A DNA stretch of 50,216 bases from Acidobacteriota bacterium (lineage in GTDB: Bacteria > Acidobacteriota > Terriglobia > Bryobacterales > Bryobacteraceae): positions 1 through 50,216 of the forward strand of contig CANIVU010000059.1 in the NCBI GenBank assembly GCA_947470805.1. Direction: 5' to 3'. The notes under the pieces are model-generated. The model searched no databases, had not been told where the DNA came from, and saw only the letters and a program-made list of their open reading frames with translations. Made by a program: the position numbers and the translations under genes. This document shows positions 7,617-15,558 of this stretch, one piece after another (within the stretch, counting starts at the first letter, position 1; the number at the start of each line of letters is the position of its first letter).

Positions 7617-8396
7617 CTACAAAAACACCTTCTCCAGCGTCTCCGCAGTTTCAACTCGCAGACCCCACTCCTCCAGCTCATCCGGAGATGCGGAGTTCAA
7701 TTTCTCTAACGCCCAATCCGGAACCGGTCCGAAGCGTCTTTCCAGCAGCCGGTGAACCATACGTCCTATTCCCTGCCGAATCGCCGGTCCGATGATCTTG
7801 TTCTCCATTAAATCAATCATCTCGCTTTGGAGCCTCCGCTTCAGTTCCTCTTCAATTCCCAGTATGCCTCCAATCACTGCAAATGTGGAGGCCGCCGCCT
7901 GCTGCTCCGTCCCGGTCAGCGTCCGCAGTTTTCCAAAAACCACCCGAATTACCCGTTCCCGGTCCGCCTTCGTCAGCAGTGCCCATTCGTTATCCGCCCA
8001 ATCATCGCTCGCCAGCAACTCCTCCCCGTCCATCTCCCGCAAATTCAAAATCGTGAACCGGTGCCGCGTACTCGCAGTCTCAAACACATCGTCCATCCGC
8101 AGTGGCTCCCGCCCCGCGTACAAAACGGTCTGCTCCACATGCTCCCCCAGTAACCGGTAGAACCCCGCATAATACTCCAGCATCCGGAACGCCATCCCCG
8201 CGTCATTCGAAACCTGCAGTTCCACCTGCCGCAACACCCCATCCGCCGACCGCGCCAGCAAATCCGCCCGCAGATTCCTCACCGCCGGCTGCTCAATATT
8301 CGGCCACTCCACCACCTCCCCAAACAGCAGCCGCGACAACACGCCCCGCGACTGCCGAAACAGGAATTTGAACGTAACGTCGAAGGAATGTGCCAC
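7617..8396 (-). CDS. Rpn-family recombination-promoting nuclease / putative transposase
   Basis: A 259-residue protein. The N-terminal half looks like the PD-(D/E)XK fold of Rpn/YhgA-type nucleases: FDVTFKFLFRQ near the start, RADLLAR with Asp45, and QVELQ with Glu59 and Gln61 as the E-x-Q/K pair. The C-terminal 67 residues (from Met193, ATG at 7820) form a DUF4351-like domain. The start is GTG 8396, with GGAGGGAGG directly upstream. An internal ATG at 7820, with GGAGG about 12 bases upstream, could yield a short C-terminal product, as reported for RpnS in enterobacterial Rpn genes. The gene follows pgm by 14 bases and is followed without a gap by the stand-alone C-terminal copy. Base composition is less GC-rich than in neighbours. 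No inverted repeats suggest it moves by itself. Confidence 0.8.
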   Translation of the reverse strand: MAHSFDVTFKFLFRQSRGVLSRLLFGEVVEWPNIEQPAVRNLRADLLARSADGVLRQVELQVSNDAGMAFRMLEYYAGFYRLLGEHVEQTVLYAGREPLRMDDVFETASTRHRFTILNLREMDGEELLASDDWADNEWALLTKADRERVIRVVFGKLRTLTGTEQQAAASTFAVIGGILGIEEELKRRLQSEMIDLMENKIIGPAIRQGIGRMVHRLLERRFGPVPDWALEKLNSASPDELEEWGLRVETAETLEKVFL

Positions 8397-8410
8397 CCTC
8401 CCTCCAGGCC

Positions 8411-10036
8411 CTAGCTCACCGCCGCCGTAACAATCTCCTGCGCCTGCGCCACAATCGCATCCAAGTGCTCCTGCCCCTGAAAACTCTCGGCGTAGATCTT
8501 ATAAATGTTCTCCGTCCCGCTCGGCCGAGCCGCGAACCACCCGTTGGCAGTATTCACTTTGACGCCCCCAATCGGAGCATTATTCGCCGGCGCATGCGTC
8601 AAAATCGAAGTCACCGGATCCCCTGCCAACGTAGTAGCCGTCATCGTCTCCGCATTCAATTTCGACAACCGCGCCTTCTGCTCCGGCGTCGTCGGCACAT
8701 CAATCCGCGTATAAACCGGCGCCCCATACTTCTCCGTCAGCGAAATATAGTGCTCGCCCGGATCGCGTCCCGTCACTGCCGTAATCTCCGCCGCCAACAG
8801 CCCCAGCAACAACCCATCTTTATCCGTCGTCCAAACAGCCCCATTCCGCTCCAGGAAGCTCGCCCCCGCGCTCTCTTCCCCGCCAAAACAGTAGCTCCCG
8901 TCCGCCAATCCGCCCGCGAACCACTTAAAGCCCACCGGCACCTCCGCCAGTGGCCGCCCGCTCGCAGCCACCACCCGGTCAATGATGCTACTCGAAACCA
9001 GAGTCTTCCCTACCGCCGCAAACTGCGGCCAGTTCGGCCGATTCTTCACCAGATAATTGATCGCCACCGCCAAATAATGGTTCGGGTTCATCAACCCTAC
9101 CGACGGCACCACAATCCCATGCCGGTCCGCGTCCGGATCAGTCGCAAAAGCCACATCGAACCGGTCTTTCAACGACACCAGACTCGCCATCGCATACGGG
9201 CTCGAACAGTCCATACGAATGACGCCATCATGGTCCAGCGTCATGAACGAAAACGTCGGATCCAGCTTCGGATTAACGACCTGAATATTCAACTCATACT
9301 GCGCCGCAATCGGCGCCCAGTAGTTCAAGCTCGCCCCGCCCAACGGATCGGCGCCCAGCTTCAACTTCGCGTCTCGGATCGCCTCCATGTTCAGGACGTC
9401 TTTCAAATCCTCCACAAACGGCCCCACATAATCGTGGTCAACGACATACGTGGAATACGCCGTCCGACGCACGCCCCGGTTGGCCGACGCCAGCAGATCA
9501 TTCGCCCGGTTCTGAATCCACCCCGTCACATCGCTCTCCGCCGGCCCGCCATTCGTCGGGTTGTACTTAAACCCGCCATCGGTCGGCGGATTGTGCGAAG
9601 GACTGATCACAATCCCATCCGCCAGATTTACAGGCTTCTCGCGGTTGTACCGAATGATCGCCCGGCTGATTACCGGCGTCGGTGTCGGCCCGTTCCCCTT
9701 CTGCACATACGTGGTAACGCCGTTCCCCGCCAACACCTCAATCGCCGTCTGCTGCGCCACGTCCGACAGCGCGTGCGTGTCCTTCCCCAAAAACAGCGGT
9801 CCCGCAATCCCATGCGCCGCTCGATAATCACAAATTGCCTGCGTAATCGCCAAAATGTGCGATTCGGTAAACGTGGTCGCCGCCGTCGTCCCCCGATGCC
9901 CGGAGGTGCCAAACGCCACCCGCTGCAACGGATCGTCCGGATTCGGTACCTTGTGGAAGTAATCGTCTTCCAACTTGGTAGGGTTGATAAGGATATTCTG
10001 CGGCGCCGGTTTCCCGGCAAGCGGATGGAGAGGCAT
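8411..10036 (-). CDS. pgm: Phosphoglucomutase (alpha-D-glucose phosphate-specific)
   Basis: A 541-residue enzyme interconverting glucose 1-phosphate and glucose 6-phosphate, linking glycolysis to glycogen, trehalose and UDP-glucose synthesis in the cytoplasm. FGTSGHRG (residues 42-49) is the N-terminal signature of this subclass. ISPSHNPP (145-152) holds the phosphoserine, Ser148. ATDPDADRHG is the metal-binding loop. GGEESAGASF (sugar-binding loop) and RPSGTENIYKIYAES (phosphate-binding loop in domain IV) are all present. The length fits the roughly 545-residue alpha-PGM subclass of bacteria. The start codon is only 11 bases from the divergent ATG of the enolase-superfamily gene, so each promoter must lie within or very near the other gene. 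The Rpn gene follows 14 bases downstream. Confidence 0.95.
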   Translation of the reverse strand: MPLHPLAGKPAPQNILINPTKLEDDYFHKVPNPDDPLQRVAFGTSGHRGTTAATTFTESHILAITQAICDYRAAHGIAGPLFLGKDTHALSDVAQQTAIEVLAGNGVTTYVQKGNGPTPTPVISRAIIRYNREKPVNLADGIVISPSHNPPTDGGFKYNPTNGGPAESDVTGWIQNRANDLLASANRGVRRTAYSTYVVDHDYVGPFVEDLKDVLNMEAIRDAKLKLGADPLGGASLNYWAPIAAQYELNIQVVNPKLDPTFSFMTLDHDGVIRMDCSSPYAMASLVSLKDRFDVAFATDPDADRHGIVVPSVGLMNPNHYLAVAINYLVKNRPNWPQFAAVGKTLVSSSIIDRVVAASGRPLAEVPVGFKWFAGGLADGSYCFGGEESAGASFLERNGAVWTTDKDGLLLGLLAAEITAVTGRDPGEHYISLTEKYGAPVYTRIDVPTTPEQKARLSKLNAETMTATTLAGDPVTSILTHAPANNAPIGGVKVNTANGWFAARPSGTENIYKIYAESFQGQEHLDAIVAQAQEIVTAAVS

Positions 10037-10047
10037 TCAGTTACATT

Positions 10048-11202
10048 ATGGAACGGCGACTGTTTTTGATGGGCGGCCTCGCAGCCGTTGCCCGTCCAAA
10101 AATCAAAATAACCGAAGTCGAACTCTGGCCCGTCCGCGCCACCCCGCGCACCGTCTGGCTGCTCATCCGCCTCCGGTCCGACGCCAATATCGACGGCCTC
10201 GGCGAAGCCTCCGACGCCTTCGGCATCTACGCCACCACCCCCGAAAACGTGGCCGCCATGCGCGCCGAAATCGACCGCCAATTCGCCATTCTCCGCCACC
10301 GCTCCCCCTTCGACGTCGAACACTTCCGCCAATCCGCCACCCTCCCCAACCTCCTCGCCCGCACCGTCCACTCCGCCCTCGAACAAGCCATGTGGGACAT
10401 GGCCGGCAAAGTCCTCGTCGTCCCCGTCCACGCCCTATTGGGCGGCAAAGTCCGCGACACCCTCCCCGTCTACGCCAACATCAACCGCACCGCCAAGCCC
10501 CGCACCCCCGCCGGCTTCGCCGCCACCGCCAAACGTGCCGTGGCCGAAGGCTTCCGCGCCGTAAAACTCGCCCCCTGGGACAACTTCGTCGATACCGAAG
10601 CCTACGTCGAACAAGGCATCGATTGCCTGATCGCCGTCCGCGAAGCCGTGGGCAAAGACGTAAAAGTGATGACCGACTGCCACTCGTTTTTCACCGTTCC
10701 CCGCGCCATAGCCGTGGCAAAAAAACTGGAGCCCGTCGCCCTCGATTGGTACGAAGAACCCGTCGCCCCCGAACGCACAGCGGACACCGTAGCCATCCGC
10801 CGGGGCATCAAACAGCAAATGGCCGGCGGCGAATTCCTCTTTGAAGTAAAAGGTTTCGAACCCCTCTGCCGCGAGAAAGCAGTCGACGTTATCATGCCCG
10901 ACGTCAAGCACTGCGGCGGCATCCTGGAGATGACCCGCATCGCCGCCATGGCCAACGTGCACGGCGTAACCGTAGCCCCTCACAACCCCACCGGTCCCAT
11001 CGCCACCGCTGCCAGCGTGCAACTCTGCGCCGGCATGAAAAACTTCCGCATCCTCGAACTCCAGTGGGGCGAAGTAGACTGGCGCGCCGACCTCATCCGC
11101 CCCGCCGAACGCTTCCAAAACGGAAATATCTCGGTCCCCGAAGCCCCCGGCCTCGGCATCACCCTAAACGAAGCCCTAGCCCGCGAAAAGCGGATGCCCT
11201 GA
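10048..11202 (+). CDS. Mandelate racemase / muconate lactonizing family dehydratase, galactonate-dehydratase-like
   Basis: A 384-residue enolase-superfamily enzyme that abstracts an alpha-proton from a carboxylate substrate. The N-terminal capping domain (about 15-125) leads into the barrel. Metal and catalytic residues are visible in order: Asp in MTDCHSFF with a neighbouring His, Glu in WYEEPVAP, Glu in AGGEFLFEV, and His in VAPHNPTGP. The D-C-H, E-E-P and APHNP pattern is closest to the D-galactonate dehydratase group, but the substrate remains unproven because sugar-acid dehydratases share it. The N-terminus (MERRLFLMGGLAAVARP) is a weak twin-arginine-like leader, so export is possible. 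It is divergent from pgm with 11 bases between starts. Confidence 0.82.
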   Translation: MERRLFLMGGLAAVARPKIKITEVELWPVRATPRTVWLLIRLRSDANIDGLGEASDAFGIYATTPENVAAMRAEIDRQFAILRHRSPFDVEHFRQSATLPNLLARTVHSALEQAMWDMAGKVLVVPVHALLGGKVRDTLPVYANINRTAKPRTPAGFAATAKRAVAEGFRAVKLAPWDNFVDTEAYVEQGIDCLIAVREAVGKDVKVMTDCHSFFTVPRAIAVAKKLEPVALDWYEEPVAPERTADTVAIRRGIKQQMAGGEFLFEVKGFEPLCREKAVDVIMPDVKHCGGILEMTRIAAMANVHGVTVAPHNPTGPIATAASVQLCAGMKNFRILELQWGEVDWRADLIRPAERFQNGNISVPEAPGLGITLNEALAREKRMP

Positions 11203-11252
11203 AGCGCCCGCCCAGCCCGCCCACGCCCCGCCCGCCGCCGCCCTCGCCCGCC

Positions 11253-11311
11253 GGGGACACTCTGATCCCCAGTCCGAAGGCTCACCCCTGTCCAAAACGA
11301 AGGGTGTCCCC
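11253..11311. repeat. GGGGACAC...GTGTCCCC palindromic element, long form
   Basis: A 59-base element lies in the 153-base space between two convergent genes. Eight-base inverted ends GGGGACAC (11253-11260) and GTGTCCCC (11304-11311) enclose an interior unlike that of the 34-bp copies elsewhere in the window; the interior contains CCGAAGG and CCTGTCC. The flanks are C-rich with several CCCGCC runs. It may act as a terminator for both genes. The rest of the spacer (11203-11252 and 11312-11355) shows nothing further. Confidence 0.65.
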
Positions 11312-11355
11312 CAGCCCGCCCGCCATAGGCCCGCCCTTCCAAAAACCCCAAACCC

Positions 11356-12921
11356 CTAAACCGCCCGAGCTGCCCCCGCCGCCTCAAAATCCACACTCTT
11401 CACCGCCACCCCAGCTGGCCGAGCCTCAAATATCAACTGATACCCAAACATCGTCGGAAACAACCCCGTCAAAACCTTCAAAATCGAACTCCCCACCCGG
11501 TCCACCAAACCCCGCGGCTTCACCCGCAACCCCCGGTCCAACGGAATAATCGAATACTGCTCACTGACAATCCGATACCCGTTCTCCTCCAACAACTCCC
11601 GCGCCGTCTTCCGCGTAAAGAACCGCACATGCGTCCGATCCATAATCCCCCGATCGGCATACTCAAACCGCCCAAACAGCAAGTTCAACCGTACAAAAAT
11701 ATTCGCCACATTCGGCAGCGAAACAATGATCGATCCCCCTGCCTGCCGGATCAGCGGATACACATCCCGCAGCACCCGCTCCGGATGGTTCAAATGTTCC
11801 AGCACATCCAAGAGCAGAACCTTATCGAACTCCCGCTCCCGCAACTGCGCCGCCACCGGTCCCAACCCCAACTGCAAATCCGTCTGGTAATACTCCCGCA
11901 TCGAAGCCGCATGAATCGGCGTCTCCAACGCGTCAATCCCCGTCACTTCATTCCCGTTATTGTGCAGGTGCTCGGCAAAGAAACCCTCCCCACACCCCAC
12001 GTCCAATAACCGCTGATTGTTACCCGCCATCCGCTCCGCATAGTAGTGGCTCGAATACGGCGAATCCTTCAACGCGTAATGGTGGAAATACTCCGCAAAC
12101 TCCGGATACGCATGCGCCCCGTTCACCGCCGACCGGTACCGGTATACAGCCTTCACCACATCCTCGGCATACTTCATGCCATTGACGTAGCAAATCTCAT
12201 CGCCGTAATAAGTCGGAATCGGAATCTCATGAATCCGGAACCGCTGATGCTGCAGCTTGATGATAATCTCGGTGTCGAAGTGAAACTCGTGCGTCATCTT
12301 TGAAAAATCCAGACAACGCAACGCGTGCAAATCGTAGGCGCGATACCCCGAGTGAAACTCCGTCAACTGCAAATTCAGCGCCCGGTTCTCAAAGAACGTC
12401 AGGATTTTATTCCCGACATACTTATACAGCGGCATCCCCCCCGCCAGCGGACCGCCAAACTCCTTCATCATCCGCGACCCGAAAACCGCGTCCGCCTTAC
12501 CTGCCACCAGCGGATGGTACATGTGCGCCAGAATCTCCGGCGCATACTGCCCATCCCCATGCAGCAGCACAACAATGTCGAACCCCTTTTCCATGAAGTA
12601 CGTGTAGCCCAGGATCTGGTTCCCGCCGTAGCCCTGGTTCACAGCGTTCTTGAAAACTTTGATCTTCGCATTCGGGTTGACTTGCAAGTACCCCAACGCC
12701 AGCTCAAACGTCTCGTCCTGGCTCGCATCGTCGAAGACAACAACTTCCTCAACGTTCTCCCACACCACCGCCGGGATCCGCTTAAACACCTTCGCCAGCG
12801 TCGTCGCCGCGTTATAGGCAACAATCAGGATGCCAATCCGCTTCCCCCTCGCATCGGCGAGTTCGGGTGACGTAGGCGGATATTTTGAAGGCGTATTCAC
12901 GGACAGTTCCTCATCTATCAT
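11356..12921 (-). CDS. Fused GT2 glycosyltransferase and class I SAM methyltransferase
   Basis: A 521-residue two-domain enzyme. Residues about 28-260 are a family-2 glycosyltransferase (dolichyl-phosphate-mannose-synthase-like): ILIVAYNAATTL, VVFDDASQDET for the nucleotide-sugar diphosphate, and HGDGQY (121-126) as the DxD-type metal site. Residues about 285-500 are a Rossmann methyltransferase: motif I LLDVGCGEGF (305-314), acidic GID at 328-330, and LLDVLEHLNHP (370-380). Such fusions glycosylate and methylate lipid carriers or cell-surface glycans; the actual acceptor is unknown. There is no membrane segment. It stands alone on the minus strand, divergent from blaI-like 12997 with 75 bases between. 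Confidence 0.85.
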   Translation of the reverse strand: MIDEELSVNTPSKYPPTSPELADARGKRIGILIVAYNAATTLAKVFKRIPAVVWENVEEVVVFDDASQDETFELALGYLQVNPNAKIKVFKNAVNQGYGGNQILGYTYFMEKGFDIVVLLHGDGQYAPEILAHMYHPLVAGKADAVFGSRMMKEFGGPLAGGMPLYKYVGNKILTFFENRALNLQLTEFHSGYRAYDLHALRCLDFSKMTHEFHFDTEIIIKLQHQRFRIHEIPIPTYYGDEICYVNGMKYAEDVVKAVYRYRSAVNGAHAYPEFAEYFHHYALKDSPYSSHYYAERMAGNNQRLLDVGCGEGFFAEHLHNNGNEVTGIDALETPIHAASMREYYQTDLQLGLGPVAAQLREREFDKVLLLDVLEHLNHPERVLRDVYPLIRQAGGSIIVSLPNVANIFVRLNLLFGRFEYADRGIMDRTHVRFFTRKTARELLEENGYRIVSEQYSIIPLDRGLRVKPRGLVDRVGSSILKVLTGLFPTMFGYQLIFEARPAGVAVKSVDFEAAGAARAV

Positions 12922-12940
12922 ACCGCCCCCAAAATACCCC

Positions 12941-12998
12941 TTGACTTCCCCAATCAGTATGCTAAAAATCTAGCATGTAGGTGCTAGAAAATTAGCAT
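12941..12998 (+). promoter_or_regulatory. BlaI-type promoter with two operators overlapping the start codon
   Basis: A -35 TTGACT at 12941-12946 is followed by a -10-like TAAAAA at about 12963-12968. Two 18-bp inverted repeats with identical arm logic lie here: 12959-12976 (ATGCTA, six bases, TAGCAT) and 12981-12998 (GTGCTA, six bases, TAGCAT). Their centres are 22 bp apart, two helical turns, so both dimers face the same side of DNA. The first covers the -10 box and the second runs into the ATG at 12997. This fits direct autorepression by the BlaI-like protein. Confidence 0.75.
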
Positions 12999-13392
12999 GG
13001 CTGAAAAATACACAACCGTCCCTATCCTCTCCCGCCGCGAACGCCAAATCCTCGACGTCCTCTTCCGTCGCAAGGAAGCCACCGCCCTTGAAATCCAGGC
13101 CGAACTCGCCGACGCTCCCAGCTACTCCACCGTCCGCGCCCTCCTCCGCATCCTCGAAGACAAAGGCCACGTCCACCACCGCGAAGACGGCCCCCGTTAC
13201 ATCTATCTCCCCGTCGTCGCCCCCGCCGAAGCCAGCCGCTCCGCCCTCCGCCACGTCCTCGATACGTTCTTCGAAGGCTCCGCCGCCGGCGCCATGGCCG
13301 CCCTCCTCGGCGACAACGGCGCCGCCATCACCGAAGACGAACTCAAGCGCATGGAAACCCTCATCGCCAAGGCCCGCAAAGGAGGCAAGTAA
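12997..13392 (+). CDS. BlaI/MecI/CopY-family transcriptional repressor
   Basis: A 131-residue winged-helix repressor. LSRRERQILDVLFRRKEATALEIQAEL and YSTVRALLRILEDKGHVHHREDGPRYIY form the BlaI DNA-binding domain (helix-turn-helix about residues 24-50 and wing about 58-70). The C-terminal half (ALRHVLDTFFEGSAAGAMAALL) is the dimerisation segment. It probably represses its own gene and the downstream M56 gene through the two operators in 12959-12998, and is released when the membrane metallopeptidase partner triggers cleavage. Its stop overlaps the next start (TAATG at 13390-13394), so the pair is translationally coupled. No Shine-Dalgarno is seen before ATG 12997. Confidence 0.92.
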   Translation: MAEKYTTVPILSRRERQILDVLFRRKEATALEIQAELADAPSYSTVRALLRILEDKGHVHHREDGPRYIYLPVVAPAEASRSALRHVLDTFFEGSAAGAMAALLGDNGAAITEDELKRMETLIAKARKGGK

Positions 13393-14888
13393 TGCTGGTA
13401 CTCCGCGTCCTCATCGGCACCACGGCGCTCCTCCTGGCCGCCGGCGCCGCCACCCGCCTCTTCGCCCGCCGCTGGTCCGCCGCCGAACGCCATGCCGTCT
13501 GGACCGTGGCCCTTATACTCTCGCTCTCCCTCCCCCTCCTCCTCCGCTATGAACCCCCCGTCGCCGTCCTCTCCGGCCCCGTCCTCGAAGTGCAAAGGCT
13601 GACGATCACCGTCACCCCCGATGCTCCCCGCGCCATCGATTACGCGGCCCTTCTCCGCTATGCCTGGCTAACCGGCCTCGCCTCCGTCGCCGCCTGGTGG
13701 CTCCTCGGTTTCGTCCGCGTCACCGGCATGGTGGCGTCGTCCACGGAACACTCCACCTACGGCGGTGTCCCTGTCCGAACCTGCGCCGCCCTCCGCATGC
13801 CCGCCGTGGCGGCAGGGCCTATGATTCTCCTCCCCGCCTCGGCGGCCGACTGGCCCCAAGAGCGGCTCGAAATGGTGTTGCGGCACGAGTTGGCGCACGT
13901 GCGCCGGCGCGATCTTTTGTGGCGGCTCGCGGGAACGCTGGCCTGTTGCCTGTACTGGTTCCATCCGCTGGCCTGGTGGGCCGCGGCCCAACAACGAAAG
14001 GATAGTGAAATGTCTTGTGACGATCAGGTTCTCTCCAACTGTTCCTCGGAACAATACGCCACCGGCCTGGTAGCCGTTGCCCGCGAAGCCGCCGGCCACC
14101 GCACCCCCGCCGCCGTCATGGCCATGGCCAAGCCCCGCGAACTCGAAGGCCGCCTCCTCGCCGTGCTCGACGGCACCCGCCGCCGCCAAGCCGCCTCCAC
14201 CCTGACGGTACTCACCACCCTCGCCCTCGGCCTCCTAACCGTCTCCCAGCTCGTCGCCTGGCAGGATCCCGGCGTCCAAATGAAGGGAACTGTCCGCGAC
14301 CTGGTCGGCGTCATCCCCAACGCAAAAGTGGTCCTCAAAGGCGTCAGCGACTATACCTTCGAAACCGGCCCCGACGGCTCCTACAGCGTCTCCGGCGTCC
14401 CCGAAGGCCTCTACACTATCAACGTCCTGAAGCCCGGCTACGCCCTACTCTCCATCGCCGGCCGCAAGATCGAAGTCGGCACCACCGCCCGCGCCGATCT
14501 CTACTTGAGCCTCGGCAAGGTCCAGGAAACCATCACCGTCGATGGCGGCAAACCCACCGGTGACGCCCCGGTCGCCACCCCCGCCGGCCCTCCCTCCCGC
14601 ATCCGCGTCTCCGGCAACGTCCAAGCCGCCAAACTGGTGAAAAAGGTGAACCCCTCCTACCCTCCCGAAGCCAAACAAGCCCGCGTCCAAGGCGTAGTCC
14701 GCATGCGCGCCGTAATCGGCAAGGAAGGCGAAATCCTCGGCCTCACACTCCTCATGTCCCCCTCCCCCGAACTCGCCCGTTCGGCCATGGAAGCGGTGAA
14801 CCAGTGGAAGTGGCAACCGACGCTGCTGAACGGCCAACCCGTCGAAATCCAAACCGACATCGACGTCAACTACACCCTCACCAAGTAG
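13392..14888 (+). CDS. BlaR1-like M56 metallopeptidase with regulatory and TonB C-terminal domains
   Basis: A 498-residue inner-membrane protein. N-terminal membrane helices (about 1-52 and 88-112) precede the M56 zinc peptidase site HELAH (165-169), with Glu in SEMSCDD (about 206) as the likely third ligand. A further membrane segment (about 266-288) leads to a carboxypeptidase-regulatory-like domain (about 295-375: MKGTVRDLVGVIPNAKVVLKG) and a TonB C-terminal domain (about 405-497: PSYPPEAKQARVQGVVRMRAVIGKEG, then WKWQPTLLNG). Classical BlaR1 instead ends in a penicillin-binding sensor, so the input signal here differs and is unknown. It is coupled to the BlaI-like repressor by TAATG. Confidence 0.88.
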   Translation: MLVLRVLIGTTALLLAAGAATRLFARRWSAAERHAVWTVALILSLSLPLLLRYEPPVAVLSGPVLEVQRLTITVTPDAPRAIDYAALLRYAWLTGLASVAAWWLLGFVRVTGMVASSTEHSTYGGVPVRTCAALRMPAVAAGPMILLPASAADWPQERLEMVLRHELAHVRRRDLLWRLAGTLACCLYWFHPLAWWAAAQQRKDSEMSCDDQVLSNCSSEQYATGLVAVAREAAGHRTPAAVMAMAKPRELEGRLLAVLDGTRRRQAASTLTVLTTLALGLLTVSQLVAWQDPGVQMKGTVRDLVGVIPNAKVVLKGVSDYTFETGPDGSYSVSGVPEGLYTINVLKPGYALLSIAGRKIEVGTTARADLYLSLGKVQETITVDGGKPTGDAPVATPAGPPSRIRVSGNVQAAKLVKKVNPSYPPEAKQARVQGVVRMRAVIGKEGEILGLTLLMSPSPELARSAMEAVNQWKWQPTLLNGQPVEIQTDIDVNYTLTK

Positions 14889-14906
14889 CGTTACGATAAA
14901 GGTGCC

Positions 14907-15146
14907 ATGGCCCTCGTCATCGAAAACGAAGAGCTCCTGCGATTGGCCGCCGCCGAAGCGGCCAATCGCGGCGTCACCGTCTCCGAACTCGTCGAATCCG
15001 CCCTCCGCAAAGAGCTCACCCCGCCCTCGTCCGGGAAGGCTGAACGAATCAGGGCGTTGATCAAACGGGTCAACCAGGATCGGCCGAAATCCGACCTCTC
15101 GTCCGACCATTCCTGGCTATACGACGAAAACGGAATGCCCTGCTAG
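14907..15146 (+). CDS. VapB-like antitoxin
   Basis: A 79-residue protein. MALVIENEELLRLAAAEAANRGVTVSELVESALRKEL is the Rv0623/PSK-type VapB DNA-binding N-terminus, a ribbon-helix-helix fold. The remainder (KAERIRALIKRVNQDRP...) is the flexible toxin-binding tail ending in WLYDENGMPC. The start at 14907 has AAAGGTG upstream. It precedes the PIN-domain gene by 10 bases and should bind its own promoter together with the toxin. It follows the M56 gene by 18 bases, so it may be read through from that operon. Confidence 0.85.
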   Translation: MALVIENEELLRLAAAEAANRGVTVSELVESALRKELTPPSSGKAERIRALIKRVNQDRPKSDLSSDHSWLYDENGMPC

Positions 15147-15156
15147 GCAAGGCCGA

Positions 15157-15558
15157 ATGGTAGTTGATACCTCAGCCATCCTGGCTATCATCTTCGAAGA
15201 AGCCGAGTTCGCTGCTGTCGTTTCAGCCATCGATTCTGCCAAAGTGGTCAGAATCTCCGTGGCCACATATTTCGAAGCAGCAATGGTGCTGGACCGCCGA
15301 GGCGATGCGCTGCAACGATCCGCCCTCGACGATCTGATGGAAAAGAGCGATGCCCATCTCGAACCCGTCACCTTCGAACAAGCCAAGCTCGCCCGCCAAG
15401 CCTTCGAGCAATACGGCAAAGGCCGCCACCCCGCCGCCCTCAACTACGGCGACTGCTTCACCTACGCCCTCGCCAAAGCCACCCGCGAACCCGTCCTCTT
15501 CAAAGGCAGCGACTCCTCAAAAACCGACCTGCCCCTCGCCGTCAAGCCCCCGCAGTAA
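15157..15558 (+). CDS. VapC-like PIN-domain ribonuclease toxin
   Basis: A 133-residue PIN-domain protein. The acidic metal-binding residues are in the usual order: Asp4 (MVVDTSA), Glu40 (TYFEAAMV), Asp99 (NYGDCFTYALA) and Asp119 (FKGSDSSKTDL). The last motif normally reads GDDF/GNDF-xxTD, so Ser118 is a minor variant. VapC toxins cleave initiator tRNA or other structured RNAs when not bound by VapB. All catalytic acids are present, so the toxin is probably active. The stop abuts the stop of the convergent holA gene (15559) without a gap. Codon use in the first half is less C-biased than in neighbours. Confidence 0.9.
   Translation: MVVDTSAILAIIFEEAEFAAVVSAIDSAKVVRISVATYFEAAMVLDRRGDALQRSALDDLMEKSDAHLEPVTFEQAKLARQAFEQYGKGRHPAALNYGDCFTYALAKATREPVLFKGSDSSKTDLPLAVKPPQ

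Noticed and set aside
7338-8396. The Rpn gene pair as an intact insertion sequence
   Set aside because: No terminal inverted repeats or target duplication could be seen, and pgm and a spacer flank the pair without disruption.
8390-10069. A 559-codon open frame on the plus strand
   Set aside because: It is antisense to pgm and its translation is Arg/His/Pro-rich low-complexity sequence without family motifs.
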